Source: Heterohyrax brucei
Lineage: Eukaryota; Chordata; Mammalia; Hyracoidea; Procaviidae
DNA: 64,000 nucleotides
Assembly: GCA_028571685.1 (NCBI GenBank)
Contig: CM053142.1
Span: forward strand, 198,640,796-198,704,795
Direction of reading: 5' to 3'
This document shows positions 20,291-32,485 of this stretch, piece after piece (position 1 is the stretch's first letter; the number at the start of each line of letters is the position of its first letter). A program made the position numbers and the translations under genes. Under the pieces are notes generated by a model. The model was not told the origin of the DNA. It was given only the letters and a program-made list of their open reading frames with translations, and made no database searches.

Positions 20291-23134
20291 CTGTGCTGCC
20301 GCACGGTTAAACAAGGTGCCATGTCTTTTGGCAAGTTGCCGTCGTGGCCGCTGGTGTGCGCTGTGCACCCCCATGTACCAGCAGGTTGCAGGTGTGTGCG
20401 TTCTTCTCCGTCCTCACACCAGCTTAGAGAGGAGGAGGAAGTGTGGGAACACCAGCCCCTGGACTCCTGCTCAGGGTAGCGGTAGAGGGCTGGTGGGTGG
20501 GCCTGGGGAACGGCTGCCCCTGCGGAGGCCAGTCTCCCCGCTGCTGGCCCGGGAGGAGTCGTGTGCTGTGTCTGCTGTGCTGGACAGGGGCACGGCTCGG
20601 GCATGGCTGGGTGTGTTTCGTCCTCTCTCTGGGCTGCTGCTGAGCCCTAACCTGTCAGGAGCTTGTCTTCCGGGGCTTCCCTTCTGTCTGTCAGCCCACG
20701 GACATCTCCAGGTGTTTTCTGTCTCTAAGACTGAGATGTATCTCCAGTGCCGTGGAATCTGCCCTCTCAGGTGTGCACTTCAGTGGTTCTCAGTACACTC
20801 AGAAGGTTGTGCAGCCTTCCTCAGTAATCTGGAAAGTTTCCATCACCTAACAGAAATCTGTCAGATGCTGTGTTTTGAACCCTGATTTTCCTTCCTCAGT
20901 GCTTTGTGTCAGCCCCAGGAGACCTGCTCGGTACCCTGTCAAGCCCCCCTCCTGGAGGCCCTCTGGACAGCCCAGCCCTGTGGTGCCTCCTGTGGCCCCA
21001 TGTGCACCTGGACACTCCTGTGTCACCTTGGGTGGCTCCTTTTCCCTCCTCCACAGGGCGAGCATCTGGGAGTCAAGTGGAGATTGAGGGTGTGCAGTGA
21101 CACAGGCCTCTCCTTTACGTCTGGCTGGGCTTGCGTGAAATGGCAGTGGTAGTGATAACAGTAGTCTTAGGAGCTGTCTCCCTTTGGGGTGACGGTGACC
21201 AGGGTCAACCTGAAGTAGCACGAGGTAGAGGTTAGACACACACACACAAACACACACGCACCTCCGCCCTCTGGCCTTCTTACCTTGAGGTAGGGGTTAG
21301 GCACACACACACACCCCTCCGCCCTCCGACCTTCTTACCAGTTTGGACACTCGATGTCCCTCCCACAGCACCCTTTAACTGTGAGTTCAGTAATTTGTTG
21401 CAGTGGACACATAGAACTCTTTGGTTAGGTGGTTTATTGAGCAAGTAGCAGGGTGCAGCCAGGGATCAGGATCTGCCGGCTGCCTCTCGGGGGCAGGCTC
21501 ACGGAGCACGTGGGCCGAGCCTCCCTTCCTCCCTGCAGGACTGCTCTCTCAGCTCCTGTCTGCCTGGTAGGCCTCATCTCAGCCCCTGAGGACAGGTCTC
21601 CTGTCGGCCTCCTCCTAGCCCTGCCGTCTGTGACTACCACATTTGCTGCAAGACCTCTTTGGACTTGTCACTGCTGGCTCTGCAGCTGGGCCTTGTCTGT
21701 GTTGCTGCCTGTCTTAAGCATTACAGCCCTTGACCCCTGTGATGGCTGCTTCCGGAGTTTTCTTACTCTTTTTCTTCCTGCCTCTGTCAGTCTCAGAAAC
21801 CCCTTGCGTTTGGCTGCGGCTGCACGGTTCCTCTCCGTCTCGGGGTACAGCGTCCCGTCAGGGCTGTGGCTTTACCAGTCTTCTCTGCCATCGACGCAGG
21901 AGGCCACATGTGCTTCATTTGTGTGGTCTGCTGACCAGTCCCTGTGTGGGGCGTACCAACCACAGGGCCGGCCGTAGCCCAAGGCCACGCCGAAAGCATC
22001 AGACCGTCACACTGTGGACAGCTTTCCCAAGAAGTATCAGTCAACAGGACAAAAGTAACAAACCGTCTGGGGTCAGAAACTAGGGCAGAGTGCGCTCCTC
22101 AGGACTTAGGGAAGCCGTCACGCTGCTTTTCCAGCGCACCAGGGCAGAGGCCACATGGAGGGGCCGTTCCGCCACAGGTCGACACCTGTGGGTGGGCTTT
22201 GGGTGGGCCAGTCTCTGCGGTGGTGGGAGAGCTCCTGCCTGCCTCTGCTTGTTTGGACTTGAGCTCGTGTGTACAGCCTCGTGGCTTCCCTGGGCGTGTG
22301 GTGCTGTTCTCTGCTGTGTGACATGTGCCTGGTCCAGCTGTGGGAGCACCCCCTGATTTTGTCACTGACTTTCCCAGGGGAGTCCAGTGTTGAGAACCGA
22401 TTTGATGTGTGGACCTTGTCTGTCATTCCACCTGCTGTGACAGGTGTGGGACCACGACTGCGTCTTTGCTGTGGGATGTCTCTGGTTCCCTGCTACAGGT
22501 CCCTTTCCTATGAGACCCCAGGAAGCATTTAGTGGCAGTGACAGCTCTGCGCCAGGCTCGCCCACCCCCCCCCCCACAGACACTGGGCACTTGCCCTAGG
22601 TGACACAGCTGGCTGGTGGCTTAGCTGGTCTGCCCTAGGGCGAGGCCTCTGTAGCTGGGGCGTGCCTTGGTCCACCCTGCCTGCTACTTCCCTGCCCAGA
22701 GGGGTGCTCCGACTGGCTGGGACCTGTGTTTGGCTCGGGGGTGGGGGGAGGAGTGGGGCTGGGCCCGAGGGTCCTGTGGTGTCTGTGCCCGTCCCTGACT
22801 AGCTGGGGCGTGGTCGTTGTCACTTTCACGCTGAGTCTCACTTCAGGTGTCGCTGGCCGCCAGGAGAGCGCTGTCACGGAGGACCGGTTGGCCAGGCTGT
22901 CTTTCTAAATCGTTCCTGAGACTGCGGGAGGGCCTCCTGCCCCTGCGGCTGCTGGACGGGCGGTCACTGCCTGGGTGCCTGGAGCCCCGGGGGTGTCACA
23001 AGCAGCTGCTCTTGGGACGAGGGCCCTCGAGCCCGCTGCCCACTGTGGGGTTTGTTCTCATGCGGGCCCTCGTCTCCCACACACTCTCCTGGGCACAGGG
23101 ACCCACTCTTGTTCCTTCATAGGGGTCATCAGGT
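20291..23134. other. GC-rich intron, no gene seen
   Basis: It is largely repeat-free. It contains the tandem duplication at 21221-21345 and a poly-C run (22563-22575). Many short open frames exist on both strands, none with recognisable protein content. Confidence 0.45.
21221..21345 (+). repeat. Two-copy tandem repeat around (CA)n
   Basis: gaggta(g/g)aggttag-like starts at about 21220 and 21289 each lead through a CA run into ctccgccctc and ccttcttacc. The unit is about 65 bp, the copies differing mainly in CA length. Confidence 0.7.
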
Positions 23135-23240
23135 GCCAGGCCTGGTTCCTGGCACAAAGTGAGTGCTCAGAAATAGTTATGGCTTGACTGTTCCAGATGA
23201 GTAAACTGAGGCTCAGGCAGAATTTGTGACTTGCCTGAAG
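23135..23240 (+). mobile_element. MIR SINE fragment
   Basis: It contains tggcacaaagtgagtgctca and gagtaaactgaggctcaggc followed by gacttgcctgaagg, the conserved MIR core and tail. Confidence 0.6.
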
Positions 23241-23875
23241 GCCGCTGTGGGGCTGGGCATGGGGGCTGTGTCTCGCAGCCCTGGGCTCCTGGAGAGTGGA
23301 GGCTGGCCCACAGCACCCCTGGGCTGACAGTGTTCCTTTGTCAGCGTTCCTCGTTCCCGTTTCTTTGTGAAGGGCTTCGTCCTTGTCACTCTCAGTGGTG
23401 AAGTCCGTTCCTCTGGTCCTTCAGTGTCAGACGTGCGGAGCTCGTGTTGGCCATCCTCAGGCCCTCTGTGTGCCCTGTGAGGGTCGAGGCAGCGCTTCAG
23501 GCTGTGTGCTGTGAGTGTGGGTCAGAACTCCAGGCCACACCGCGCCATCCCTGTGTGGTTGGAGAGGGGAGGCTGTGGGGTAGAGGCCAGGCACGCTTTT
23601 AGGCAACACACTGCACAAATCTGTTTCCATTCAGAAAGTACATTGTAAGATTCTTGATATTGCCAAAGATTGAGTAAATGAGATCCCTTGCAAATTTAAA
23701 ACTTTTTTTTATCAAAAGGGTTTACCAAAAATTGAACAGATAAACTACCAACTGGGAGAATAACTTCAGAAACTGTGTATCCGACAAAAGGATAATCACC
23801 AGAGTATGTAAACGTACATAAAACTTCAACAGCGTAAGAGAGAGACACACAAGCCACTTTATTTGGAAGTGGTGT
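23241..23875. other. Intron sequence, no feature seen
   Basis: No recognised gene. The last 200 bases are A/T-rich and may be an old L1 trace (gtttaccaaaaattgaacag). Confidence 0.35.
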
Positions 23876-23950
23876 TGGCAGTTCAAGTCTGCCAGGTGCT
23901 CCTTGGAAACTCTGCAGGGCGCTTTTCCTCCAAGCTGTAGGAATCGGCTC
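23876..23950 (+). mobile_element. AfroSINE fragment
   Basis: A short piece of SINE body: gttggcagttcaagtctgcc, aggtgctccttggaaactct. Confidence 0.65.
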
Positions 23951-24006
23951 ATAGCAGCAGGTGAGGAGTCGGAGGCCACAGCTGGAAGATGTTGAGAGTG
24001 TTCCTC

Positions 24007-24170
24007 CAGGAAGTTGTGACGTGTCACCCATGAGCCACTCGGTCTCCGAGGAGTTGTGATGCGTCAGCCGTGAGCCACCCGCTCTCTGAGGAGTTGTGAC
24101 GTGTTAGCCATGAGCCACTAAGCCTCCCAGCAGTTGGTGACGTGTCAGCTGTAAGCCACCCAGTCTCTGA
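24007..24170 (+). repeat. 40-bp minisatellite, four copies
   Basis: Units start at 24007, 24048, 24088 and 24128. Each has gttgtgacgtgt(c/t)agcc followed by (a/g)tgagccac and a ctct/cctc end. Each of three copies carries tgacgt, a CRE half-site-like element, by chance or function. Confidence 0.85.
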
Positions 24171-24424
24171 GTGGAGGGCGGGTGTGACCCAGGGTTTTTA
24201 GGTGGTGGGAGTGTGGAGTTAGGAAATTGCAGGCGGCTTTGTACAACCCCTTCTCCTACTGTTACGTGCTTTAGTGTGATTCCAGCCACCGAGCTCATCA
24301 GTCAGATACAGAGTGGGTATAAACCTCTTTAGAATAGGCACAGGCAAGGGAATTTTTATGAGTTCTTCAATAAGAAACTTTTGTGGTAATTTGAATGATA
24401 AGGCAACTGATTTCTGTAAAATGA

Positions 24425-24540
24425 TTACCAAAAGCCAAACCATTTGCCTTTGAGTCTTCCAACTCATGGTGACTCCTCCAACCACCCAGCTTTGGGTGGC
24501 AGTGAGCGTAGGAATTGTTTGCACCAGCCAGAGGCTCTAG
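24425..24540 (-). mobile_element. Diverged AfroSINE fragment
   Basis: The sequence aaaagccaaaccatttgcct and ttccaactcatggtgactcc matches the reverse SINE tail. The remainder is hard to align. Confidence 0.45.
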
Positions 24541-24929
24541 GTGAATGATTATGCTTCCTGTCTGGCTGTTTGCCTTTGCCATTGCCTGGCTTTTTGGTAA
24601 GTTAACTTTACAGAGGTAGAACTTAAATTGTTTTTCCTCTTAATTTCCAGGTAGAAAGATAACATAGAAATCTTCCACTGAATGAAAAATATTTTGTAAA
24701 AGTTGCACATACTCCAAGAAAAAAAAAACCCAAATGTTTTCATGTTCTGATTGAATACAACCTTTAAACAACAAGCTGCCACAGAAGGTAATATAATTTT
24801 CTTTTTCTCTTTGTACTTCTTGATGTAACTTGTGCACATATGTTACCCGGGCATAAGTTTAAAGACGAGTGACAGCAAAGAGTTTAAATTTTTGAGGAAC
24901 GCATGTGGGCTTCCATCTTTCAGTGTGTA

Positions 24930-25060
24930 TTGTTTTCAAATTGTGTTAAAATGTATATGTAATCAAGTTTTCCATTTCCACCATTGTAAGTGTGCAGTTT
25001 AGTGGGATTAATTAGTTTCTCTGTGTTTTTTATTTTGGTTACTGTTTTACCATCTTGTAT
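24930..25060 (-). mobile_element. Old LINE-1 3' UTR fragment
   Basis: ttgtgttaaaatgtatatgt, tttccatttccaccattgta and gtgtgcagtttagtgggatt match the A/T-rich 3' end of ancient mammalian L1 in reverse. It is short and diverged. Confidence 0.4.
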
Positions 25061-25274
25061 CTGCTTCTGAGGTGCTGTGTGTGTGTCTGCTGGCAGCTCA
25101 CTTGGGTTCTCCAAAGGCAAGGGTAATGCAGATAGCACGAGAACAGTTGTGCCTGGTGGCAAGCCGCGTGCCCCATCTCGCTCGTAGGGAATTGGTGACC
25201 TGGGGCGCGCACCCTGTCACAGTTGCCATTCAGGGTGATGAGGAGCAGAAAAAGGGAGGAGAGCTCTGTCTCTA

Positions 25275-25400
25275 GCAGTATACAGAAAACCCGTTGCCGC
25301 CGACTTGATTCTGACTGACAGCAGTCACATAGGATGAAGTAGAACTGCCCCGCTGGGTTCCCAAGGAGCTGCTGGTGGATTCTCACTGCTGACCTTGGGG
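25275..25400 (-). mobile_element. AfroSINE
   Basis: gaaaacccgttgccgccgac, gaagtagaactgccccgctg, then gagctgctggtggattctca. The head is truncated. Confidence 0.75.
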
Positions 25401-26824
25401 AGGGTACCATAGCCTGCTGTGGCTGCTGACTGCTGCCCCAGCAGGCCTCCTCCCCCAGTTCCGGTGCTCCTAACAGGCGTTCCTGTGACAGTTCAGCCAG
25501 GCGTTGGGTATGTTCTGATATGCGTGATGAGCTAAGCACTTTGTGGTTGATGTTAAGATTACACACAGCAGAACACACGCCAGTTCAGCAGCTTCTGTGC
25601 ATACAATCAGTGACCCTGATGACAGTCTTGGAGTTGTGCCACTGTTGTCGCCCCCCCTTCTGAGTTGTTCCTCCCCTTGTGGCTGTAACAGACACCTACA
25701 GTGTGAAAGTATTTTTGAAACTGAGTAAAGGGTATAGCAGAAAGAGTTTTAAAAGACTTAATAGTAAAAGCCTAGGTTGCTTTGATGAGACTTGGTGGAA
25801 ATGGACACCAGAGACAGTTCTGGTGAGGCCTCAGAAGGAAATGAGGAGAGCTGTGACCCTGGGGATGGCACAGACACGGCAGGGGAACCAAGAGACCGGT
25901 ACAAGACTGTGTGGGTGCTGACCCGCAGAGCAAGAGAGCTGGGCACCTTCAGGGAAGAGGTGGCCTGGAAGAGTGGGTGCCTCTAGGCACTTACTGGTGG
26001 AGCTAAAGAACTTGCTAACACTCACCTCAGCTGCTGGGGCCAGGCCGCCCCATGAGGCTGAGAGGCCAAATAAACAGAAGCTGAAAGAGACCAGGAGCAT
26101 GGGGAGCACGCCTCCTTCAGAGTCTCAGAAGGTGAGGCCGTGACTTCTGGGGTCTCAGAATGAAAACCCGGCTTCCTGGCTCTCAGAAGATGGGGTCATG
26201 GCTTCCCAGGTTTCAGAGAGTCAGATGTTCACCACCTTAGTTTCCGAGTGTGGGCCTGCTGTCCGTCATTGCTGGGGGGATGGTAGCAGATCCGTTCCCC
26301 AAAGCTGGGGGGGATGGGCCTGCCCTACCCAAGCGGCAACAACACAGGGTCGCTGTGGCTTGGTTTTGGCCGTGAGGCTTGTCAGTCGGTCTATGAGAAC
26401 GGTCAGAGTTGCATCCCAGTGGGCCTGGAAGGCAGAGTAAAAGCCTGGGGCCAGAGCGCCTCCACCCAGAATTTGGAGGCTGTGGCCAGCAGGGGCTTGG
26501 AGGGCGAGGCCGCTGCCTCCCTGTTGTCAGAGAACAGAGGGTCCTTGTTCAAGCCTTGGGGGCTAATTCAGATGTTTGTTGCCTTTTTTGACTGATTTGG
26601 TGCCTCAACTTCCTTCTTTGACTTAGTTTCTCCGTTGTGGTGGATGTGTCCCCCTTGGGCCTGTTATGCTTTTGTTCTCTGGAATCAGGTAACTTGTGTT
26701 CCAAGTTTCACAGATGAAAGGAATTTACACTTGGAATTGATGTAAGAGTTCTGGTGTGAGATGGGGAGAAAGTGTTTCACATGTGGCAAGGATCTCAATT
26801 TTGGAGGGGACCAGAGGGTCCGAC
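25401..26824. other. Intron sequence, no gene seen
   Basis: Single-copy-looking. At 26118-26235 a loose run of about 30-bp segments each containing (t)ctcagaa may be a decayed minisatellite. Confidence 0.4.
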
Positions 26825-26999
26825 GTTATGGATTGAATTGTGTCCCTGCAGAATTTGTCAGCTTGGCTAGGCCATTGTCTTAGGTTGGATTCCCTAGAGA
26901 AACAAAACCAACAAGGTGTGTAAATGTGTTTATAGAGTTTTATAGCTAGGAAAATTGGGAATTGTTGAAAATGAAATGGAATGCATAACTTTCAGGAGA

Positions 27000-28120
27000 G
27001 GATGTGGACCCAAGGATGTCAGGCGAATCCTGGCTAAAAGCAGTGAACATCAGAAGGATGTTGCCTGTGTTTTATTGACTATGCAAAGGCACTTAACTGT
27101 GTGGATTGTAACAAATTATGGATAATATGGCAGAAAATAGGAACTTCAGAACCCTTCAGTTTGCTCATGAGGAACTTGTACATAGGTCAAGAGGCAGTAC
27201 CTTGGACAGAAAAAGGGGTGCTGCATGGTTTAAAGTCAGGACAGGTATGGGTTGTGGACCATAACTGTTTGATTTGTATGCCGAGCAAATAATCCAAGAA
27301 GCTGGACTGATGAAGGAGGTATCAGGATAGGACGACGACTCATAAACAGCCTGTGTGATGCAGATGACACAACTTTGCTGAAATTGAAGAGAAAGAGAAA
27401 CACGGATGAAGATCAAAGACTGCCTTGTGGTATCCATTGCAGCTCAACATCAAGAGAACACATCCTCACGGTGGGAGCAGTAAGCAGCATCGTGGTGGGC
27501 GGGGAAGAGGTTGAGGTTGTCAGGGATTTCATTTTACTTGGTTCTACAATCAACAGCCATGGAAGCCGCAGTCAGGAAATCGAAAGATGCAAGGCCTTGG
27601 GTGTATCTGCTGCAAAAACCTTTGTAAGGTGTTGAAAAGCAAAGATGCTACTTTGAAGACGAAGGGGCATCTGCCGCAAGCTGTGGTGTTTTCAGTCTCA
27701 TCATCTGCATTGACAGCTGGAGCAGGACCAAGGAAGGCGGAAGAATGATGGGTATCTTCGAACTGCGGTGGAAAGTACTGACTGTACCATGGAGTGCCAA
27801 AGGGATGAACAAGGAGATCTTGAAAGATGAACAGCTGAAAGGCTCGTGAAGAGCAAGGATGGTGAGACTGCGCTTTATATATTTTGCAGATGTTGTCAGG
27901 TGGGTTTAGTCCGTGGAGAAGGACATCATACTTGGTAAAATAGAGGGTCAGGAAAAAAGAAGGACCCTCAAGGAGGTGGACTGACACAGAGGTTGCAACA
28001 GTAGACTCAAGCGTCGACAACTGTATGAGCATGGTGTGGGACCAGGCAGTGCTTCGTTTGGTGCTACGTGGGTTCATTGTGAGTCAGAGTTGACTTGTTG
28101 GCTCCTAGCAACAGTAGCAG
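27000..28120 (+). mobile_element. RTE LINE, 5'-truncated
   Basis: It starts in the RT region (gaatcctggctaaaagcagtg, then tattgactatgcaaaggca), continues through the C-terminal region and ends with the RTE 3' signature gtgagtcagagttgacttgt near 28100. The RT motif region is interrupted by stops, and a 63-codon open piece at 27101-27292 is all that survives of the active-site vicinity. Confidence 0.75.
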
Positions 28121-28471
28121 AGTAGCAAGGAAATGGCTAACTTGGTTGTAGAGGCTGGAATGTCCCAAGTCTGTGGGGTAGGGTGAGGTTTCTCCTCGTT
28201 CGCAAAGCCACGGGGCTGGTGAACTCAGGATTGGCGGATCAGACAGCAGGGCTCTTGCTTACGGGCTGCAGAGATCTGCATATTCCAAGACTGATGGTCA
28301 GTGCCACACAGGTGAGCTGCTTGTTCAGGCTGCAAGAACTGGAGGTCAGACAGACAGGAGCCAACTGCAGGGTCTAGAGTGAGTGGAAGCCCCCAAACGT
28401 TGGGAGAATGTCCATTCAATGTTGGATGGAGGCTGCACAGCCAGTGAAACCCGCCAAGTGATTAGACACAG

Positions 28472-28566
28472 CAGATCCAATCCTAGAAGTGATGGCACGA
28501 TATCAGATCCCATCATAAGAGTGATGGCCTGATACCAGATCCCACTGTGGGAGTGATGCTGCTGTT
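28472..28566 (+). repeat. 32-bp tandem repeat, three copies
   Basis: Units start with cagatcc at 28472, 28504 and 28536, each with a gagtgatg-like core. Confidence 0.8.
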
Positions 28567-28970
28567 GGACAGTTCCCAAGGCGTTGAGAGTGATGACCGT
28601 GTGTAGCTGGCCCATGATCTGAACCACCACAGGACCGTGTTGCAGCCTTTTCCAGATCGAAGGAAGCTCAGGTTTTCAGCCAGTGTGTTGGTATGTTGGC
28701 ACAGGGTTAACAGCTGGTTCCTTTGAGAAGAGGAAAGGACCGGACCCTTCTGATTCATCGTTTTTGCAGGTTTTCCGTGGTGTCGGTAGTCCCATCAGGT
28801 CTGAGTGCAGGCTACCAGCATAAGGGCTCTGGGGAGTGATGGGTGGGCTTGCTCTGTGGGTCCCCACTGAGCCAGCCTCTGTTTGCCCCATTGTGTCATT
28901 TCTATGTTTCCTTCTCTTCTCCCTGGACAGCGTGTTTGGGAATAAAATGTGTAGGAAGTGTTCTCAGCCC

Positions 28971-29482
28971 CATCATGGATTGACTTGTGTCTCCCCCAAA
29001 AATGTGTGTAATGGTTTGGCTGGGCCGTGATTCCCAGTGTTTTGTGATTGCCCTCCATTTTGTGACTTTTGTATGTTGTTAATTCTAATCCCAGCCTGTG
29101 GCTAATAGACAGGATTATATTGCAGAGGATGAGGGTGGGGCTGTGACGCCTTCCTAAGGTCACTTCCCTGCTCCAGTGTAAAGGGAGTGTCCCTGGAGTG
29201 TGCCTTGTACCACCCTTTATCTTGCAAGAGATAAAAAGGAAGCAAGCAGAGAGTTGCAGACCTCATGCTATCAAGAAAGCAGAGCGCCCATCAGAGCTGA
29301 GGTTCCTGCCGCAAGGTGCTCTCAGACCAAAGGGAGACTGCCAGAAAGGGCAGGACCTCCTCTGGAGCTGGCGCCCTGGCTTCAGACGTCCAGGGTACTG
29401 GACTGAGTGGTGATCAGGCTTCCTGTGTTAAAGCCATCCCGTGTGGTGTCTTTGTGAGAGCGGTGCCTGGTGACTGAGACCA
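28971..29482 (+). mobile_element. MaLR-type solo LTR, older copy
   Basis: It runs from catcatggattgacttgtg to gtgactgagacca. It is more diverged than the other copies and no clean duplication is visible. Confidence 0.75.
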
Positions 29483-31385
29483 ACCCTTTGTGGGACCCAG
29501 CTCAGTTGCGCTCAGGACGGCTCGACGAGGTGAGTGTGCTTGTTGGTCCCTTTTAGCAGGTGAGAAAATCGAGGCACAAGAGGTTATGAAACTGGATTCA
29601 GATCGTATAGTAAAGCTGGACTTGAATCATAAGTCTTTAAAAAAATTGATTTGTGGCCAGACAGGTGACAGGGTGTGTTTCAGATTCTGATTTCTCTCGG
29701 CAACAGTCTCTATGACAGAATGTTCTGTTTTGAGGGGATCTTTGACGGAACTATGTGACCTTAGGGCAGTTTTTCTGTTTAAAAGCTACTTTCTGTCTGA
29801 TGGTTGTAGTTGTCTGAAAAAATAAATAAGGGAGCAGAACTTGGGAGTTCCTTTCCCTTGACTTTTGGAGAAGAATCTGGAAGATGTCGGTGACAGCGTG
29901 CTAGACAATCCAGATAGAATACTGAGGACATTGTCAGGATGTGAGAGGACCATTTGACTGTGCTCATGCCCCAGGTATAGCCAGAGATGCCTAAGACTCA
30001 CAAGCAAATGCAGACTCAGAAGTTGGTCCCTCAAGTCTCTTAAGGTGCTGTGGCAGAACTGCCCTCCAGGGAGGAGGATTGGCCACCAAGAGAACATACC
30101 AGCACCTCCGTAGGGGACACAGAAATCTTTCAAAAGAAGTGTATGACCTGGCTGGGAGACCTGAGCTCAACCTGCACTTGTTCCTCTGACAGTGACGTTG
30201 TCTAGGGTTCAACCAGGACTGTCACACTGAGCTCTGATGGGGGCCTGGATGCCGTCATCTTTGAGTGTTTTGTAGAATACTCTGCTAGCCAAGCGAAGCA
30301 CAGAGATGAGCTCGTCATGCAGATATTTTCTGCTGAAAGGCAGAGTGAAATGTGTATGTGAGCCAGTGAGGCGATGGCTTAAGTTAACTATTTTAAGAGT
30401 AGTGTGAGTTTTATTTCAGACGTTAGTGGTAACATAGGCAGAGGTTCTTGAATAGAGGTCTCCCACAGTGGTGACCTGAGAAAAATAAGTATAATGAAGC
30501 ATGTTTTTCTTAAAACTACATTTTTTTTTCCAAAGTGAATATCCTAAATTGTGAAATTATGGCCTTCTTTTTGTCTGGTATTTTGTAGAAAAAATCATTG
30601 TTCTTCTGAGATTAAGAGTCTTCGTAGATGGTAGTGCATCTTTACCTTCCCTCTTTGCATCTCCCTTTCTTTGTCTCTCTCCTTCCTTCAGCTTTCCTTC
30701 CATGCTTGGCAAAGTTGAAACATTGGTAGCCCTGTAGAAAAGGTGATTGGTTTATGAAATCCTGGTAGTTTGGAATCACTGAGCTTAGACTAACGATACG
30801 GATCAGAGTGACTTGGTTTCGTGAGTCTGTTGACATCAGTTGCTGCAGTTACTGTGTAAGTGTAAATGGATTCTTCAGAGCCCTTGAAAATTCTTATTTA
30901 GAGGGTGAACGTCTTTACTAAATGTCCTTTTTGTTCTCTATTTAAGGGTAAATAAATAGATTTTAGCTTAGCTTTTTGTTAAGTTTCAAAATTTACAAAT
31001 AAGTGAGTAACATGGTAGTTATCTAGGTTTAACTGTGTTTTTATTAGTTGTAAAAGATCTGCTCTGTATTGTAGGTCCTGGGAATATTTGACAGAGACGT
31101 AAGATACGAGGCGGGTCCCTGCCACACGGACACTGTGACCCTTCGCACATGCGAGCCCACCCTGTGTTGTGTGTGTGGGCTTCACCCAGACTGGTGTGGA
31201 TGTTCTTCCCTGGAGTGGGCGGTTGTGAGCGCATCTCAGTGTGTGTGTGAGCAGTAGTTTCTGCAGGGTGCCATGTGGGCCAGTCATTAAAGAACCCCTC
31301 CCAGTGAAGGGACCTCACAGATGTTTCGACAAATTGATGGCCCCAGGCCAATGTCCTCAGTGCAGCTTTCACTTCTTCCTTCAGT
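29483..31385. other. Intron sequence with a MIR fragment
   Basis: A MIR core lies at about 29560-29640 (gagaaaatcgaggcacaaga, agaggttatgaaactgg). Otherwise no gene or clear repeat. Confidence 0.45.
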
Positions 31386-31752
31386 ACTGTCAGTTCTTGA
31401 TAACATGAGGACAGTTGGTTAAGTTAGTGAACTCATCCTAGAAAAGGTGCTATATACCTCACTGCTGAATATCACTACAGTCACCTTCGAAGTGCTCCCC
31501 TTAGGAAGCCATGCCCGGATGCCGGTGCCTAGTCCACCCTTCATAGCAGTTTTGGAACTCTTTTTCTGGAATGGCCATTGGAGCTGTTGTCGTATTGTAC
31601 CTGATGTCCTGAATCTTTTGAAAATATCTTCCCTTCAGTATTTGCTTTATCTTCAGGTAAAGAAAAGAGTCATTAGGGGCCAGACCAGGTGAGTAGGGAG
31701 GGTGTTCTAGTACAGTGATTTGTTTACTGGCTGAAAGCTCCCTTACAGACAA
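31386..31752 (-). pseudogene. Mariner transposase C-terminal remnant
   Basis: The minus-strand frame at 31501-31752 encodes an 83-residue piece with the mariner signature HPPYSPGLAPNDSFLY, close to the family's HPPYSPDLAP-D motif that carries the third catalytic Asp. The D in ND is kept, while the first D is G here. Downstream, 31386-31500 is mariner 3' sequence up to the terminal repeat region. The N-terminal DNA-binding and first catalytic part is absent, so the element is dead. Confidence 0.75.
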
Positions 31753-31925
31753 CTATACAGTTAAGTTTGTGAACTTGCCACCAAGCAGAATGGCCATTCC
31801 AGAAACAGTTCCAAATTGTTTTGAAAGGTAGACTCAGCAGTGGGATATGTAGCACTTAGAACCAACAAGTTCATGGACTTAATTGTCAGACATTGTATGG
31901 TACCTCTTAAAGTGGTTGAACGTTG
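31753..31925 (+). mobile_element. Second mariner 3' fragment, opposite orientation
   Basis: gaatggccattccagaaaca and ttccaaattgttttgaaagg repeat the transposase 3' segment of 6470-6650 in forward orientation, directly abutting the reverse copy. The two may be an inverted pair. Confidence 0.6.
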
Positions 31926-31969
31926 ATCAGTTCTTGTGTAATGATTGTGTATTCTTTCCGTCATCTTTT

Positions 31970-32485
31970 TTAAAAAAAATTTTATTGTGATTAAGGGAAA
32001 GTTTACAGCTCAACTCAGTTTTCCCTGTAAAACTCCGAGTACCCACCTCTCTCTAACTCTCTCTGTCTGCTTTCCTCACAGTGTGACAGCACTCTTCTTT
32101 CCCACTCTTTGCTTCCAGTATCTACTCAACCAACACCTGTCCCCTCTCTCCACTCTATCCTCTCTAAAAAGAGACCAGTTGGACAGCTTCATATATGCAT
32201 TAAACCATCAAGTACACACACGACCCGCATGACTCTGTCCCCAAGTGCAGAGTCCATTCTTTATCTGAAGTGTTGGCTTAGTACTGGTTTCAACTCTGGG
32301 CTAGCAGCAAGTCTGGGGACCATGTTCTTAGGGGACCCTCAGGCTGTTGGACCATCGTTCTGATCTGCACAGCTCTTTTTCTGTTGCTTTGTCAGGAACT
32401 TGGCGTTGTGTCCCCTCTCAGGACTGCCTTTGGTGGTGGCTGGGCACCATTTAGTTCTTCCGGTCTCACGCTGAGGTACCGTCCG
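31970..32485 (-). mobile_element. LINE-1-type 3' end
   Basis: It begins with a T/A-rich tail (ttttattgtgattaagggaa), then aagtttacagctcaactcag, and shares the ggtggctgggcaccatttag segment with the L1 part at 8611-8840. It is inserted at the 3' side of an RTE copy. Confidence 0.55.

Larger units (their letters stand above)
26825..28970 (-). mobile_element. Old LTR-like repeat split by an RTE copy
   Basis: A truncated MaLR start (26830-26878, ttatggattgaattgtgtcc) abuts a second old repeat in reverse: ttggattccctagagaaaca at 26885, resuming after the RTE insert with aaatggctaacttggttgta and ggctggaatgtcccaagtct near 28130. It resembles a widespread mammalian LTR-type repeat. I cannot name it firmly or find its end, somewhere between 28560 and 28970. 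Confidence 0.4.

Noticed and set aside
24007-24170. CRISPR-like array from regularly spaced repeats
   Set aside because: The units are contiguous with no unique spacers, and the genome is mammalian.
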